Source: DASYXT01 sp035934555 (lineage in GTDB: Bacteria > Verrucomicrobiota > Verrucomicrobiia > Limisphaerales > UBA8199). Taken from it: a DNA stretch of 34,055 nt. Below the pieces are notes generated by a model that did not search any database, had not been told where the DNA came from, and was given only the letters and a program-made list of their open reading frames with translations. Both the position numbers and the translations under genes were made by a program. This document shows, piece after piece, positions 24,253 through 31,964 of this stretch. Location: positions 1 to 34,055 of the forward strand of contig DASYXT010000137.1 of NCBI GenBank assembly GCA_035934555.1, in the 5' to 3' direction. How positions within the stretch are numbered: the first letter of the stretch is position 1; the number at the start of each line of letters is the position of its first letter.

Positions 24253-25371
24253 ATGAGGACCATTTCGACTAGTGGCCGAGCCGCGGGCTTCACGTTACTC
24301 GAACTTCTTTGCGTCATTCTGATCATCGCGCTCCTCGCCGCGCTGCTCTTGCCGGTCTATAACCAGGCCCGCGCCCGCGCGCAAGTGATTGGTTGTGTCG
24401 AGCATCTGCACCAGGTCGGGATCGGATTTCATAGTTTTGCCCACGACCACAACGGGCTTTTCCCGATGGCGGTGCCGGCCGCGGCGGGCGGCGCGCTCGA
24501 ATTTGTTCAACGGGGTTATTTGGTTGGCGGCGATTTTTATTTCGCCTACCGGCAATTTCAGGCGCTTTCGAACGAGTTGGTCAGACCCGGGCTGCTGGTT
24601 TGTCCGGCGGACACTCGCCAGCCGGCCGCGAATTTTTCACTGCTCCAGAACAGTAACGTGAGCTATTTCGTCGCGGTCACCGCCCAGTATTCGCAACCGG
24701 CATCGGTGCTGGCAGGCGACGCCAATCTGACCAGCAGGCAGACGGGGCAGGGGACCTTCGTGCGGCTTGGGCGCAATGCGCCGCTTCGTTGGACGCGCGA
24801 CCTGCACCAGTTCAAGGGGAATCTGCTCTATGCAGATGGCAGTGTGGTTGAGCGCAAAACCCCGGGCCTCATGGCAGTGAATTCACCGGGCACCGCGCTT
24901 TTCTTCCCGACGCTCCCGCCGTCCAGTACGCTCGGTGCGGCTGCTCAAGCCGGGACGCATTCCGCCAGTGCGAGCCCGACAGAGCTCGGCGCAGTTCTGC
25001 CCGAGGGTCCCCAAAGCTCGCCATTTGGGGCCAACCTGTCGTCCGGGCCTGCGACCACGCACCAGTTTTCCAAACCGGCCACAACGACGGAAGGTGCGAG
25101 TCCGCCTCTGCCAGCGCCGGGGTTCAAGCCAACCGGTTCCGCACCACCGGCCGCGACAAGAGAAGCGCCTACGGCCGCGCCTGAACCACAAAGAGTCTCC
25201 ACGCTTTTCCCGGCTTGGGTTGGTTCGTTGGCAAGAATTCTGATCGCGATAACCGGTTTATTCTGGTACCTGGGCCTCGTGCTGGTCATGCTGACGTTTC
25301 TGTGGGTGCGCCACCGGTTGCAGAAAGCGAGTTCTCCCAATAAGGGCACCGGACCTCGTTTCGAGTCCTGA
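24253..25371 (+). CDS. Pseudopilin-like protein with extra C-terminal membrane helix
   Basis: A 372-residue protein. It has a prepilin leader ending G12, then FTLLELLCVILIIALLAALL with Glu17 at +5, and HQVGIGFHSFAHDHNGLFPM. The H...DG segment is DLHQFKGNLLYADGSVV. After about residue 215 comes a linker rich in Pro, Ala and Ser. A second hydrophobic stretch, ARILIAITGLFWYLGLVLVM, then precedes a basic tail. Two membrane anchors are unusual for a pilin. The last 86 bp overlap the convergent ABC ATPase gene. An in-frame TTG at 24238 is an alternative start. Function unknown; it may belong to the pilus or secretion apparatus encoded nearby. Confidence 0.78.
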   Translation: MRTISTSGRAAGFTLLELLCVILIIALLAALLLPVYNQARARAQVIGCVEHLHQVGIGFHSFAHDHNGLFPMAVPAAAGGALEFVQRGYLVGGDFYFAYRQFQALSNELVRPGLLVCPADTRQPAANFSLLQNSNVSYFVAVTAQYSQPASVLAGDANLTSRQTGQGTFVRLGRNAPLRWTRDLHQFKGNLLYADGSVVERKTPGLMAVNSPGTALFFPTLPPSSTLGAAAQAGTHSASASPTELGAVLPEGPQSSPFGANLSSGPATTHQFSKPATTTEGASPPLPAPGFKPTGSAPPAATREAPTAAPEPQRVSTLFPAWVGSLARILIAITGLFWYLGLVLVMLTFLWVRHRLQKASSPNKGTGPRFES

Positions 25372-26293
25372 CAGTTAGCATAGCCGGTGCAATTTGCGAG
25401 CAGTCGGGCCGTGCGACAGCGCATCTGGGCGAAAAGCGGCATCCGGGAGGCCACGCCCCCGGGCCGGGAACAGTTCCCGGGATGGTTTCCAGGCGCGCCG
25501 GGCGTTCGCCCAGTTTGGGCGCGCATTTGAGCAACGCGCGGGTATAGGGGTGAAGCGGCGCCACCAAAACGGTCCGGGCGGGGCCGACTTCCATGAGCTG
25601 GCCGGCGTACATGACGGCGATGCGATCGGCCAGCTCGCCGACCATCGCCAGGTTGTGGGTGATCAGGAGAATCGCCATGCCAAACTGCTGTTTGAATTGC
25701 GCCAATAATTCGAGGATTTGCGCCTGGACCGTCGCGTCCAGTGCGGTGGTGGGCTCATCGGCGACCAGCAAGCGCGGCTGCGACGCCAGCGCATTGGCCA
25801 ACATCACCCGCTGCTGCATGCCGCCGGACAATTGGAATGGGTAATCGTTGCGCCGCAGTTCAGGCGCCGGCAATCCGACGAGTTTTAACAAGCGAACCAC
25901 CTCGGCGTCGGTGGCCTGCCCCGGGCGATGAAGTTTCAGCGTTTCCTTGATCTGCCTGCCGATCCGGAACACCGGGTTCAAGGAATTGGCTGGGTCCTGA
26001 AACACGTAGCTGACCAGCCCGCCGCGAATATGCCGCAGCTCGGCCGGCGACATTTTGAGTGTGTCCCGCCCGTCGAGGAGGATTTCGCCACCGGCATAGC
26101 GGACCGGCGGCGATGGGAGCAGGCGCGCGATCGACAGCGCGGTGACGCTCTTACCCGAGCCGCTTTCCCCGGCGAGGCATACGGTTTCACCCGCAGCGAC
26201 GCTGAGCGTAAACCCGTCCACCACTCGCGCGGCGCCTTTGGCGGAGACGAACTCCAGTTGAAGGTCTTTAATTTGCAACAATGGCGGCGGCAT
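25286..26293 (-). CDS. OppD/DppD-type ABC transporter ATPase
   Basis: A 335-residue peptide-transport-type ATPase. Walker A is GESGSGKSV (about 38-46), the Q-loop FQDPANSLNP, the signature LSGGMQQRVMLA, Walker B LLVADEPTTALD, and the H-loop ITHNLAMV. The C-terminal oligo_HPY region has C-x5-C-x6-C (GCRFSPRCAVARPDC) and a later RCPYW, the four-cysteine set that binds an iron-sulphur cluster in DppD proteins. It normally pairs with a DppF-type ATPase and two permeases, none of which are in the window. The last cysteine is encoded in the stretch that overlaps the convergent pseudopilin gene, so that end is under dual constraint. Confidence 0.9.
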   Translation of the reverse strand: MPPPLLQIKDLQLEFVSAKGAARVVDGFTLSVAAGETVCLAGESGSGKSVTALSIARLLPSPPVRYAGGEILLDGRDTLKMSPAELRHIRGGLVSYVFQDPANSLNPVFRIGRQIKETLKLHRPGQATDAEVVRLLKLVGLPAPELRRNDYPFQLSGGMQQRVMLANALASQPRLLVADEPTTALDATVQAQILELLAQFKQQFGMAILLITHNLAMVGELADRIAVMYAGQLMEVGPARTVLVAPLHPYTRALLKCAPKLGERPARLETIPGTVPGPGAWPPGCRFSPRCAVARPDCSQIAPAMLTVRTRNEVRCPYWENSLSATGGAPTETSA

Positions 26294-26358
26294 CAGTGCT
26301 CAGGCGCACAAGTACACCGGCAGGGGGTCGGGGGGAAGGCCAAAGGGGCGGGGCGCGG

Positions 26359-26590
26359 CGGAGCGCGGACTTTTAGTCTGACTTTTAGTCCGCAGCACTA
26401 ACCGAACTGAGAGTGGCCTACGTAACATCGCAACCCCGGGAACATTTGGGCGTTGCTGTGGACTAAAGTCCCGCGCTCCGTGAGATATTGTTGGCGGGTT
26501 TCAAGCAATGGCCGAACTGAGGGTGGTTTGGGTAAGGCTGCAAGCGCGGGAGCATATGGGCGTTGCTGCGGACTAAAAGTCCCGCGCTCC
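26359..26590. repeat. Cluster of three GCGGACTwwAGTCCGC repeats in a tandem 78-bp unit
   Basis: Copies lie at 26359-26398 (with internal duplication of CTTTTAGTC), 26451-26480 and 26561-26590. The last two lie in an imperfect direct duplication of about 78 bp (26402-26479 and 26513-26590) starting CCGAACTGAG and ending CCGCGCTCC. The first copy is inverted relative to the others, giving a BIME-like block. Confidence 0.85.
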
Positions 26591-26601
26591 ATGACTTATC
26601 G

Positions 26602-26629
26602 TTGACATCCCCCGTTCCGCCAGTACCAT
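26602..26629 (+). promoter_or_regulatory. Candidate promoter of the pilus motor operon
   Basis: A perfect TTGACA (26602-26607), a 16-bp spacer and TACCAT (26624-26629), 48 bp upstream of the GTG start at 26677. This is the best -35 box in the window. Confidence 0.5.
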
Positions 26630-26676
26630 TCTGTTAGCTCTTCGCACGTAGTGTCGGGCGCTCACAGAACTGACTC

Positions 26677-28392
26677 GTGGCTGAAAAAGACGATTATCTG
26701 GTAGATATCCTGGTGGACCTGGGCTTTGTCACACCCGACAAAGTGGCTGACCTGCGCGCTGAGGCCCAATCGGCGGGAGTGGGGGTGGTGGACCTGATGC
26801 TGGCGAACAAGATTGTGCGCCCGGCGGATGTGACGCAGGCCAAAGCCGCTCATTTCGGCGCAGAGGTGGTCAACCTCAATGACCTCAAGATTGAGGATGC
26901 GGTCATCGCGACGATTCCGCGGCATATCGCGCGGAAGTACCGCGTCGTGCCCGTCTTCAAGCATGAGAATTCCCTGACCGTCGCGCTGGCCGACCCATCC
27001 GACCTGGACACGATCGACAGCCTGACGCACCTGCTGCACATGGAAATCACGCTGCAGGTGGCTTCGGAGGCGGACATCGAGGCCGCGCTGGGGAAGTATT
27101 ACGCGGACCGCAGCGGCGGCATCTCCGCCGACCCGCGGTACAAAGAGGCGATTGAAGACCTGACGCGTGAGCATGTCGAGATTGAGAAAGCGGCCATGGG
27201 CGATGGCGCGGAAGTGGCGGCAGATGCGCCGTTGATCAAGTTGGTCAACACGATGATCATCGAGGCGTTCAAGTTGCGGGCTTCGGACATTCATCTCGAG
27301 CCGCTGGCGAAGAAATTCCGTGTGCGTTATCGGATTGACGGCATGTTGCACGAGATGAAGTCGCCGCCCAAGCGCCTGCAAGCGGCGATTGTCAGCCGCC
27401 TGAAGATTCAGTCCAACATGTCGATCTCCGAACACCGGATTCCGCAGGATGGACGTATCCAAACCAATGTGGGCAGCAAGCTGATTGACCTGCGTGTTTC
27501 CTGCCTGCCGACCAACCATGGCGAGAGCATCGTCATGCGTATTCTCGACAAGGAAGGCCTGCGGTTGGGCTTGCCGGAGTTGGGGTTTTTTACCGACGAC
27601 CAGCAAACATTCGAGCGGTTGATTGGCTTGCCGGACGGCATCCTGCTGGTCACCGGCCCGACCGGTTCGGGCAAGACCACCACCCTTTATTCCTGCCTGC
27701 ATTTCATCAACCGCCCCGACCGCAAGATCATCACCGTCGAGGACCCGGTGGAATATATCCTGGGCGGGATCAACCAGGTGCAGGTGAGCGAGTCGGTGGG
27801 GCTCACATTTTCGGCGGCGTTGCGCTCGATTCTGCGCCAGGCGCCCAACGTGATAATGATCGGCGAAATTCGCGACATGGAGACGGCGACCATCGCCATT
27901 AACGCGTCGCTCACCGGTCACCTGGTCTTCTCGACGCTGCACACCAACGACGCGCCCAGCGCGGTGACCCGTTTGATCGACATTGGCGTGAAACCGTTCC
28001 TGGTGGCATCCTCCACCCGCGGACTGATGGCACAACGGCTGGTGCGCAAAGTCTGCAAGCAATGCGCGATGCCGTACGTGCCGACGGAAGCCGAGATGCG
28101 CACGCTCAACCTCGACGCTTCCAGCACCCAGGGCGCGACGTTCCAGCGCGGCAAGGGCTGCTCCAATTGCGGCAATACCGGCTATCGCGGCCGGTTCGGC
28201 ATCTTCGAAATTTTCGTTATCGACGACGACGCGCGGAAGCTGATTTACGAGAAGGTTTCGTCGTCGGTGTTGCGGACGCGCGCACGCGAGATGGGGATGC
28301 GCACGCTGCGCGAGGACGGGATTCGCAAGGTGTTGGCGGGGTTGACGACGCCGGACGAGGTGATTCGGGCGACGGTGGGGGATGTGGATTGA
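26677..28392 (+). CDS. GspE/PilB-type secretion ATPase (first of two)
   Basis: A 571-residue hexameric ATPase with a GTG start. The N-terminal MshEN-like domain spans about 1-150 (DDYLVDILVDLGFVT..., VVPVFKHENSLTVALADPSD). The catalytic domain has Walker A GPTGSGKTTT (327-336), the Asp box ITVEDPVEYI, Walker B VIMIGEIRDMETA and the His box GHLVFSTLHTNDAPSAV. Zinc-binding pairs CKQC (about 459) and CSNC (about 495) are those of pilus-extension ATPases. It powers pilin polymerisation at the inner-membrane platform. A second PilB lies at 30140, so one may drive a separate pilus or secretion system. Confidence 0.92.
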   Translation: MAEKDDYLVDILVDLGFVTPDKVADLRAEAQSAGVGVVDLMLANKIVRPADVTQAKAAHFGAEVVNLNDLKIEDAVIATIPRHIARKYRVVPVFKHENSLTVALADPSDLDTIDSLTHLLHMEITLQVASEADIEAALGKYYADRSGGISADPRYKEAIEDLTREHVEIEKAAMGDGAEVAADAPLIKLVNTMIIEAFKLRASDIHLEPLAKKFRVRYRIDGMLHEMKSPPKRLQAAIVSRLKIQSNMSISEHRIPQDGRIQTNVGSKLIDLRVSCLPTNHGESIVMRILDKEGLRLGLPELGFFTDDQQTFERLIGLPDGILLVTGPTGSGKTTTLYSCLHFINRPDRKIITVEDPVEYILGGINQVQVSESVGLTFSAALRSILRQAPNVIMIGEIRDMETATIAINASLTGHLVFSTLHTNDAPSAVTRLIDIGVKPFLVASSTRGLMAQRLVRKVCKQCAMPYVPTEAEMRTLNLDASSTQGATFQRGKGCSNCGNTGYRGRFGIFEIFVIDDDARKLIYEKVSSSVLRTRAREMGMRTLREDGIRKVLAGLTTPDEVIRATVGDVD

Positions 28393-28424
28393 GATCGAAC
28401 TATCCTCCAGAGCGGGCTTCCTTT

Positions 28425-28462
28425 CTTAATCTTAATCTTAATCGTAATCGTAATCCTAATCG
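28425..28462 (+). repeat. Left TAATCG array of the four-helix-bundle cassette
   Basis: Six tandem units (TAATCT, then TAATCG, then TAATCC). Positions 28439-28462 are an exact 24-bp inverted match to 28885-28908. It lies 32 bp after the pilB-like stop. Confidence 0.9.
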
Positions 28463-28483
28463 ACGCCCCGACGACAACCCGCG

Positions 28484-28891
28484 ATGTCCACCGTCTTCGA
28501 TCATGAAAAACTCGATGTTTACAAGGAATGCCTGGCGTTTATCGGCTGGCTCGAGCCGCTAAAGGAGCGATTGCCGAAATCCCTTGCCATTGGCGATCAA
28601 CTGGACCGTGCGAGTATGTCGATGCTGCTCAATCTTGCGGAAGGCAATGGCAAATTCACGCCGGCCGACCGATGTCGTTTCTTTGATATCTCGCGGGGAT
28701 CGGCATTGGAATGTGCGGCTGCCCTGGATATTCTAGCATTGCAGCGACGTATATCAGCCGCCGAATTGTTACCGGGCAAGGAGCGGTTGCGGAGGATTGT
28801 TTCCATGCTGGTCGGTCTGATCAGAGCGAACTCGGATTACCGACTGCACGAAGAGACGCCGGGACCCGACTTGGAGGAGAGGTACGATTAG
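28484..28891 (+). CDS. Four-helix-bundle protein (S23/IVP, Avd-like family)
   Basis: A 135-residue, almost wholly helical protein. HEKLDVYKECLAFIGWLEP, QLDRASMSMLLNLAEGNGKF and RGSALECAAALDIL are the typical blocks of the 23S-rRNA-intervening-sequence / TIGR02436 family. Relatives form pentamers and bind nucleic acid; one branch (Avd) serves diversity-generating retroelements. Nothing else of a retroelement is present here. The gene is inserted between two pilus ATPase genes and bracketed by inverted TAATCG arrays. Its TAG stop (TAC-GAT-TAG) lies within the right array, so gene and repeat form a unit. Confidence 0.9.
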   Translation: MSTVFDHEKLDVYKECLAFIGWLEPLKERLPKSLAIGDQLDRASMSMLLNLAEGNGKFTPADRCRFFDISRGSALECAAALDILALQRRISAAELLPGKERLRRIVSMLVGLIRANSDYRLHEETPGPDLEERYD

Positions 28892-28914
28892 GATTACGAT
28901 TACGATTACGATTA
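28883..28914 (-). repeat. Right TAATCG array of the four-helix-bundle cassette
   Basis: TACGATTAGGATTACGATTA continuing to 28914. It is the inverted partner of 28439-28462, and it contains the stop codon of the gene at 28484. Confidence 0.9.
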
Positions 28915-28970
28915 AACTTGCGCATGACAATTTCGCTTCCCGACTGTCTGATTTTATGCGTAAGCTCAAC

Positions 28971-29008
28971 GCCTGATTTGAACTGGATTGCCTGATTTGA
29001 ACTGGATT
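28971..29008 (+). repeat. Perfect 19-bp tandem duplication upstream of pilT
   Basis: GCCTGATTTGAACTGGATT occurs twice head to tail, ending four bases before the pilT ATG. It replaces any Shine-Dalgarno in the leader. Confidence 0.95.
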
Positions 29009-29012
29009 TAGT

Positions 29013-30134
29013 ATGGCCTATTCAATGTCCGACCTGTTGCAGTTGGTGGTCTCGGAAGGCTCTTCCGATCTCCACATCCGCGTGGGCACGCCCCCGACCA
29101 TCCGGGTCCACGGCATCCTGCACCGCGTCGAAGGGCCCGCCCTGACCCCCGAGGACACCGAGGAACTGATGCGCAGCATCACCTCCGAAGACCATATCCA
29201 GGGCGTGCGCGAACGCGGCGGCGCCGACTTCGGTTTCGCTTTCGGCGACATGGCCCGGTTCCGCGTCAGCGTTTTCAAAGAAAAAGGCAACTTCGGCCTG
29301 GTCCTGCGGCAAATTCCGAACAAATTGCTGACGATGGAGCAGATTGGCATCCCGCCCTCGGCCAAGGAACTGCTCTACAAACCGCGCGGTCTGTGCCTGG
29401 TTACCGGCCCGACCGGCTCGGGCAAAACCACCACGTTGGCTTCGATGATTAACATCATCAACGAAGAACGGGACGAAGCCCACATCATCACGATCGAGGA
29501 CCCGATTGAGTATTATCACAAGCACAAGAAGGCGCTGGTAACGCAGCGCGAGATCGGCGTCGATGTGCCGAACTTTGCCGAAGCGCTGCGCCGCGCGCTA
29601 CGGCAGGATCCCGATGTGATTCTGGTCGGCGAAATGCGCGACCTGGAGACGATCGACGCGGCCATCACCGCGGCGGAAACGGGGCACTTGGTGTTCGGCA
29701 CGCTGCATACCACCGGGGCGGCCAAGACCATCGACCGCGTCGTCAACGCTTTCCCCACCAACCAGCAGGAACAGATCCGGATTCAGCTCTCGACGGTGCT
29801 GCAGGCGGTCATCTCCCAACTGTTGATTCCCCGGGTGGACAAACCCGGGCGGGTGGCGGTGTTCGAGATCATGGTCAACACCCCCTCGATCGCCGCGCTC
29901 ATTCGCGATAACAAATCGTTCCGGATCCAGTCGGACATCCAGACGGGGGCGAAATATGGCATGGTGACGTTGGATTCGTTTTTGGTTGAGAAGTACCTGG
30001 CGGGCATGATTGCTCGCGAAGAAGTGGTCACCAAAGCTCAGGACCCGGTCACCATCCAGGCCAAGCTCCAGGAACTGGAACTGGCCCAAGCCGTCGGCGC
30101 CGACACCGAGGCGCTGGTGCAAGGCAAAACCTAA
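29013..30134 (+). CDS. pilT: Pilus retraction ATPase PilT
   Basis: A 373-residue ATPase. The N-terminal PAS-like domain begins MAYSMSDLLQLVVSEGSSDL, with the SDLHIRVGTPP motif near 18. Walker A is GPTGSGKTTT (about 133), then EDPIEYYHKHKKALVTQREI, Walker B VILVGEMRDLETI and the His box GHLVFGTLHTTGAAKTIDRV. The PilT-specific AIRNLIRE motif is present as the variant SIAALIRDNK, followed by GMVTLDSFL. It depolymerises type IV pili and drives twitching. It is followed after 5 bp by pilB. The gene before it is separated by the repeat-bracketed four-helix-bundle gene. Confidence 0.95.
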   Translation: MAYSMSDLLQLVVSEGSSDLHIRVGTPPTIRVHGILHRVEGPALTPEDTEELMRSITSEDHIQGVRERGGADFGFAFGDMARFRVSVFKEKGNFGLVLRQIPNKLLTMEQIGIPPSAKELLYKPRGLCLVTGPTGSGKTTTLASMINIINEERDEAHIITIEDPIEYYHKHKKALVTQREIGVDVPNFAEALRRALRQDPDVILVGEMRDLETIDAAITAAETGHLVFGTLHTTGAAKTIDRVVNAFPTNQQEQIRIQLSTVLQAVISQLLIPRVDKPGRVAVFEIMVNTPSIAALIRDNKSFRIQSDIQTGAKYGMVTLDSFLVEKYLAGMIAREEVVTKAQDPVTIQAKLQELELAQAVGADTEALVQGKT

Positions 30135-30139
30135 GCTCT

Positions 30140-31849
30140 ATGGCGGAAGACGTATCAAACCCATTGCTGTCGCTGGTCAAGGAACAAGGCTTGGTCGACG
30201 ACTTGCAGTATGAAGAAGTCGCTGGTGAGTTCAAACGCAGCGGCAAACCCGTTCACCAGATCCTGCAGGACTTCGGCATCATGGATGCCGATACCATTTT
30301 GCAGGTGATAGCCAACCACCTGAGCACTGAGGTAGTCACCGTTCGCGAAGCCGAACTCACCCCGCAAGTCCTACAGGCCGTCCCGGCCAAGACGGCTCGC
30401 ATGTACGGGTGCATCCCGATTGCGCTGAACAATTCGACCGTGCAGATCGCGCTGATTGACCCGCTCAACCCGGCGCGTGTGGATGAGTTGGGGTTTGTGC
30501 TCAAGAAAGAGGTCCAGTTGGTTGTCGCCGATCCGGCCGCCATCCAGAAGGCTATCGACAAGTTCTATCCCGACGGCGCCGGCGAGGACGAGAGTTTCTC
30601 CGAGTTGCTGAAGGAGATTGGCGCGGACAAAGAGCTGGCCAAGGAAGCGAGCATCGCCGGCGATGACGCGTCGGTGATGGAAGACCTGGCCAACCAGGCG
30701 CCGATCATTCGCTTCGTCAACCTGGTGGTATTCCAGGCCGTTCAAGACCGCGCCAGCGACATCCATTTCGAGCCGTTCGAGGACGAGTTCCGCATCCGTT
30801 ACCGCGTTGACGGCGCGTTATACGAGATGTCACCGCCGCCCAAGCACCTGGCCATCCCCGTTATCTCCCGCCTGAAGGTCATGGCGAACCTGAACATTTC
30901 CGAGCGGCGTTTGCCTCAGGACGGACGCATCAACTACCCGATGGGCAATAAGACGATCGACCTGCGCGTTTCGACGCTGCCGACGCAGTTTGGCGAGTCA
31001 GTCGTGCTGCGCGTGCTCGACCGTACCGCCGTCAACCTCGATGTCGAGTCGCTGGGCCTGCCCAAATTCATTTACGATTACCTAACGGAAGCCATCCAGC
31101 GGCCAAACGGCATCGTGGTCGTCACCGGCCCAACCGGTTGCGGCAAAACCACGACCCTGTATTCCTGTCTGCGCCGGGTCAATACGATGGATTCCAAGCT
31201 GCTGACGGCCGAGGACCCTGTGGAATACGATATTGAGGGCATTATGCAAGTGGCCATCAATGAGGCAGTTGGGCTCACTTTCAGCAAGGCGCTACGCTCT
31301 TTCCTCCGCCAGGACCCGGACATCATCATGGTGGGAGAAATGCGCGACCTGGAGACCGCCCAGATCTCCATCCAAGCATCCCTGACCGGCCACTTGGTAT
31401 TGAGCACCCTGCACACGAACGACTCGCCCGGCGCGGTTACCCGTTTGATTGATATGGGCGTCGAGCCATTCCTCATCTCCTCGACGTTGATGGCGGTTTT
31501 GGGCCAACGCCTGGTCCGGATGGCGTGCAAGAATTGCCGCACGCCGTTCGAACCTACTGAGGCTCAATTGGCATTGCTGAACCTGTCCCCCCATGACCTA
31601 GGCGAGAAGGTTTTTTATTACGGCCGCGGGTGTTCCAACTGCAACGATACCGGTTACAAGGGCCGGAAGGGTATTTTCGAGCTGCTGATTATCAACGACG
31701 CCATCCGCGGGCTGATCAACGAGCGCGCCCCGACGGTGGTCCTGCGCCAGAAAGCTATTGAGTTGGGGATGGTCACCCTGCGCGAAGACGGCTTGCGTGG
31801 TATTTTTGACGGTGATACAACAATTGAAGAAGTTGTGAAGTACACGTGA
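30140..31849 (+). CDS. pilB: Type IV pilus assembly ATPase PilB
   Basis: A 569-residue ATPase with the same domain order as the gene at 26677: an MshEN-like N-terminal domain (1-150), then Walker A GPTGCGKTTT (about 330), AEDPVEYDIEGIMQ, Walker B IIMVGEMRDLETA and His box GHLVLSTLHTNDSPGAV. Zinc pairs CKNC and CSNC surround a linker of about 40 residues. It starts 5 bp after the pilT stop, so co-translation is likely. The Walker A loop has Cys in place of the Ser of the first paralogue. Position beside pilT and pilC suggests that this is the main pilus-extension motor. Confidence 0.94.
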   Translation: MAEDVSNPLLSLVKEQGLVDDLQYEEVAGEFKRSGKPVHQILQDFGIMDADTILQVIANHLSTEVVTVREAELTPQVLQAVPAKTARMYGCIPIALNNSTVQIALIDPLNPARVDELGFVLKKEVQLVVADPAAIQKAIDKFYPDGAGEDESFSELLKEIGADKELAKEASIAGDDASVMEDLANQAPIIRFVNLVVFQAVQDRASDIHFEPFEDEFRIRYRVDGALYEMSPPPKHLAIPVISRLKVMANLNISERRLPQDGRINYPMGNKTIDLRVSTLPTQFGESVVLRVLDRTAVNLDVESLGLPKFIYDYLTEAIQRPNGIVVVTGPTGCGKTTTLYSCLRRVNTMDSKLLTAEDPVEYDIEGIMQVAINEAVGLTFSKALRSFLRQDPDIIMVGEMRDLETAQISIQASLTGHLVLSTLHTNDSPGAVTRLIDMGVEPFLISSTLMAVLGQRLVRMACKNCRTPFEPTEAQLALLNLSPHDLGEKVFYYGRGCSNCNDTGYKGRKGIFELLIINDAIRGLINERAPTVVLRQKAIELGMVTLREDGLRGIFDGDTTIEEVVKYT

Positions 31850-31858
31850 GCAAGTGTT

Positions 31859-31918
31859 TTAATCGTAATCGTAATCGTAATCTCTCTCTCGGGCGGGAAA
31901 CGATTACGATTACGATTA
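31859..31918. repeat. Empty TAATCG inverted array (18-bp perfect arms)
   Basis: The left arm (31860-31882, TAATCGTAATCGTAATCG...) and right arm (31901-31918) are perfect complements over 18 bp, around an 18-23 nt CT-rich then GGGCGGGAAA spacer. No gene lies between them. It sits between pilB and pilC and would form a strong hairpin in the operon mRNA. Confidence 0.92.
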
Positions 31919-31964
31919 GGAGTGATGCCTCTCTCGATGCCCCCTCAAACGACGCGCGCTGAAT

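Larger units (their letters stand above)
26294..26676. other. Divergent intergenic region with three palindromic repeats
   Basis: This 383-bp region lies between the leftward ABC ATPase and the rightward pilB-like gene. No gene is visible. Most of it is a cluster of GCGGACT-family repeats (26359-26590), followed by the candidate pilB promoter. Confidence 0.65.

Noticed and set aside
28425..28914. Diversity-generating retroelement suggested by the Avd-like four-helix-bundle protein
   Set aside because: No reverse transcriptase, template repeat, variable repeat or C-type lectin target gene is visible.
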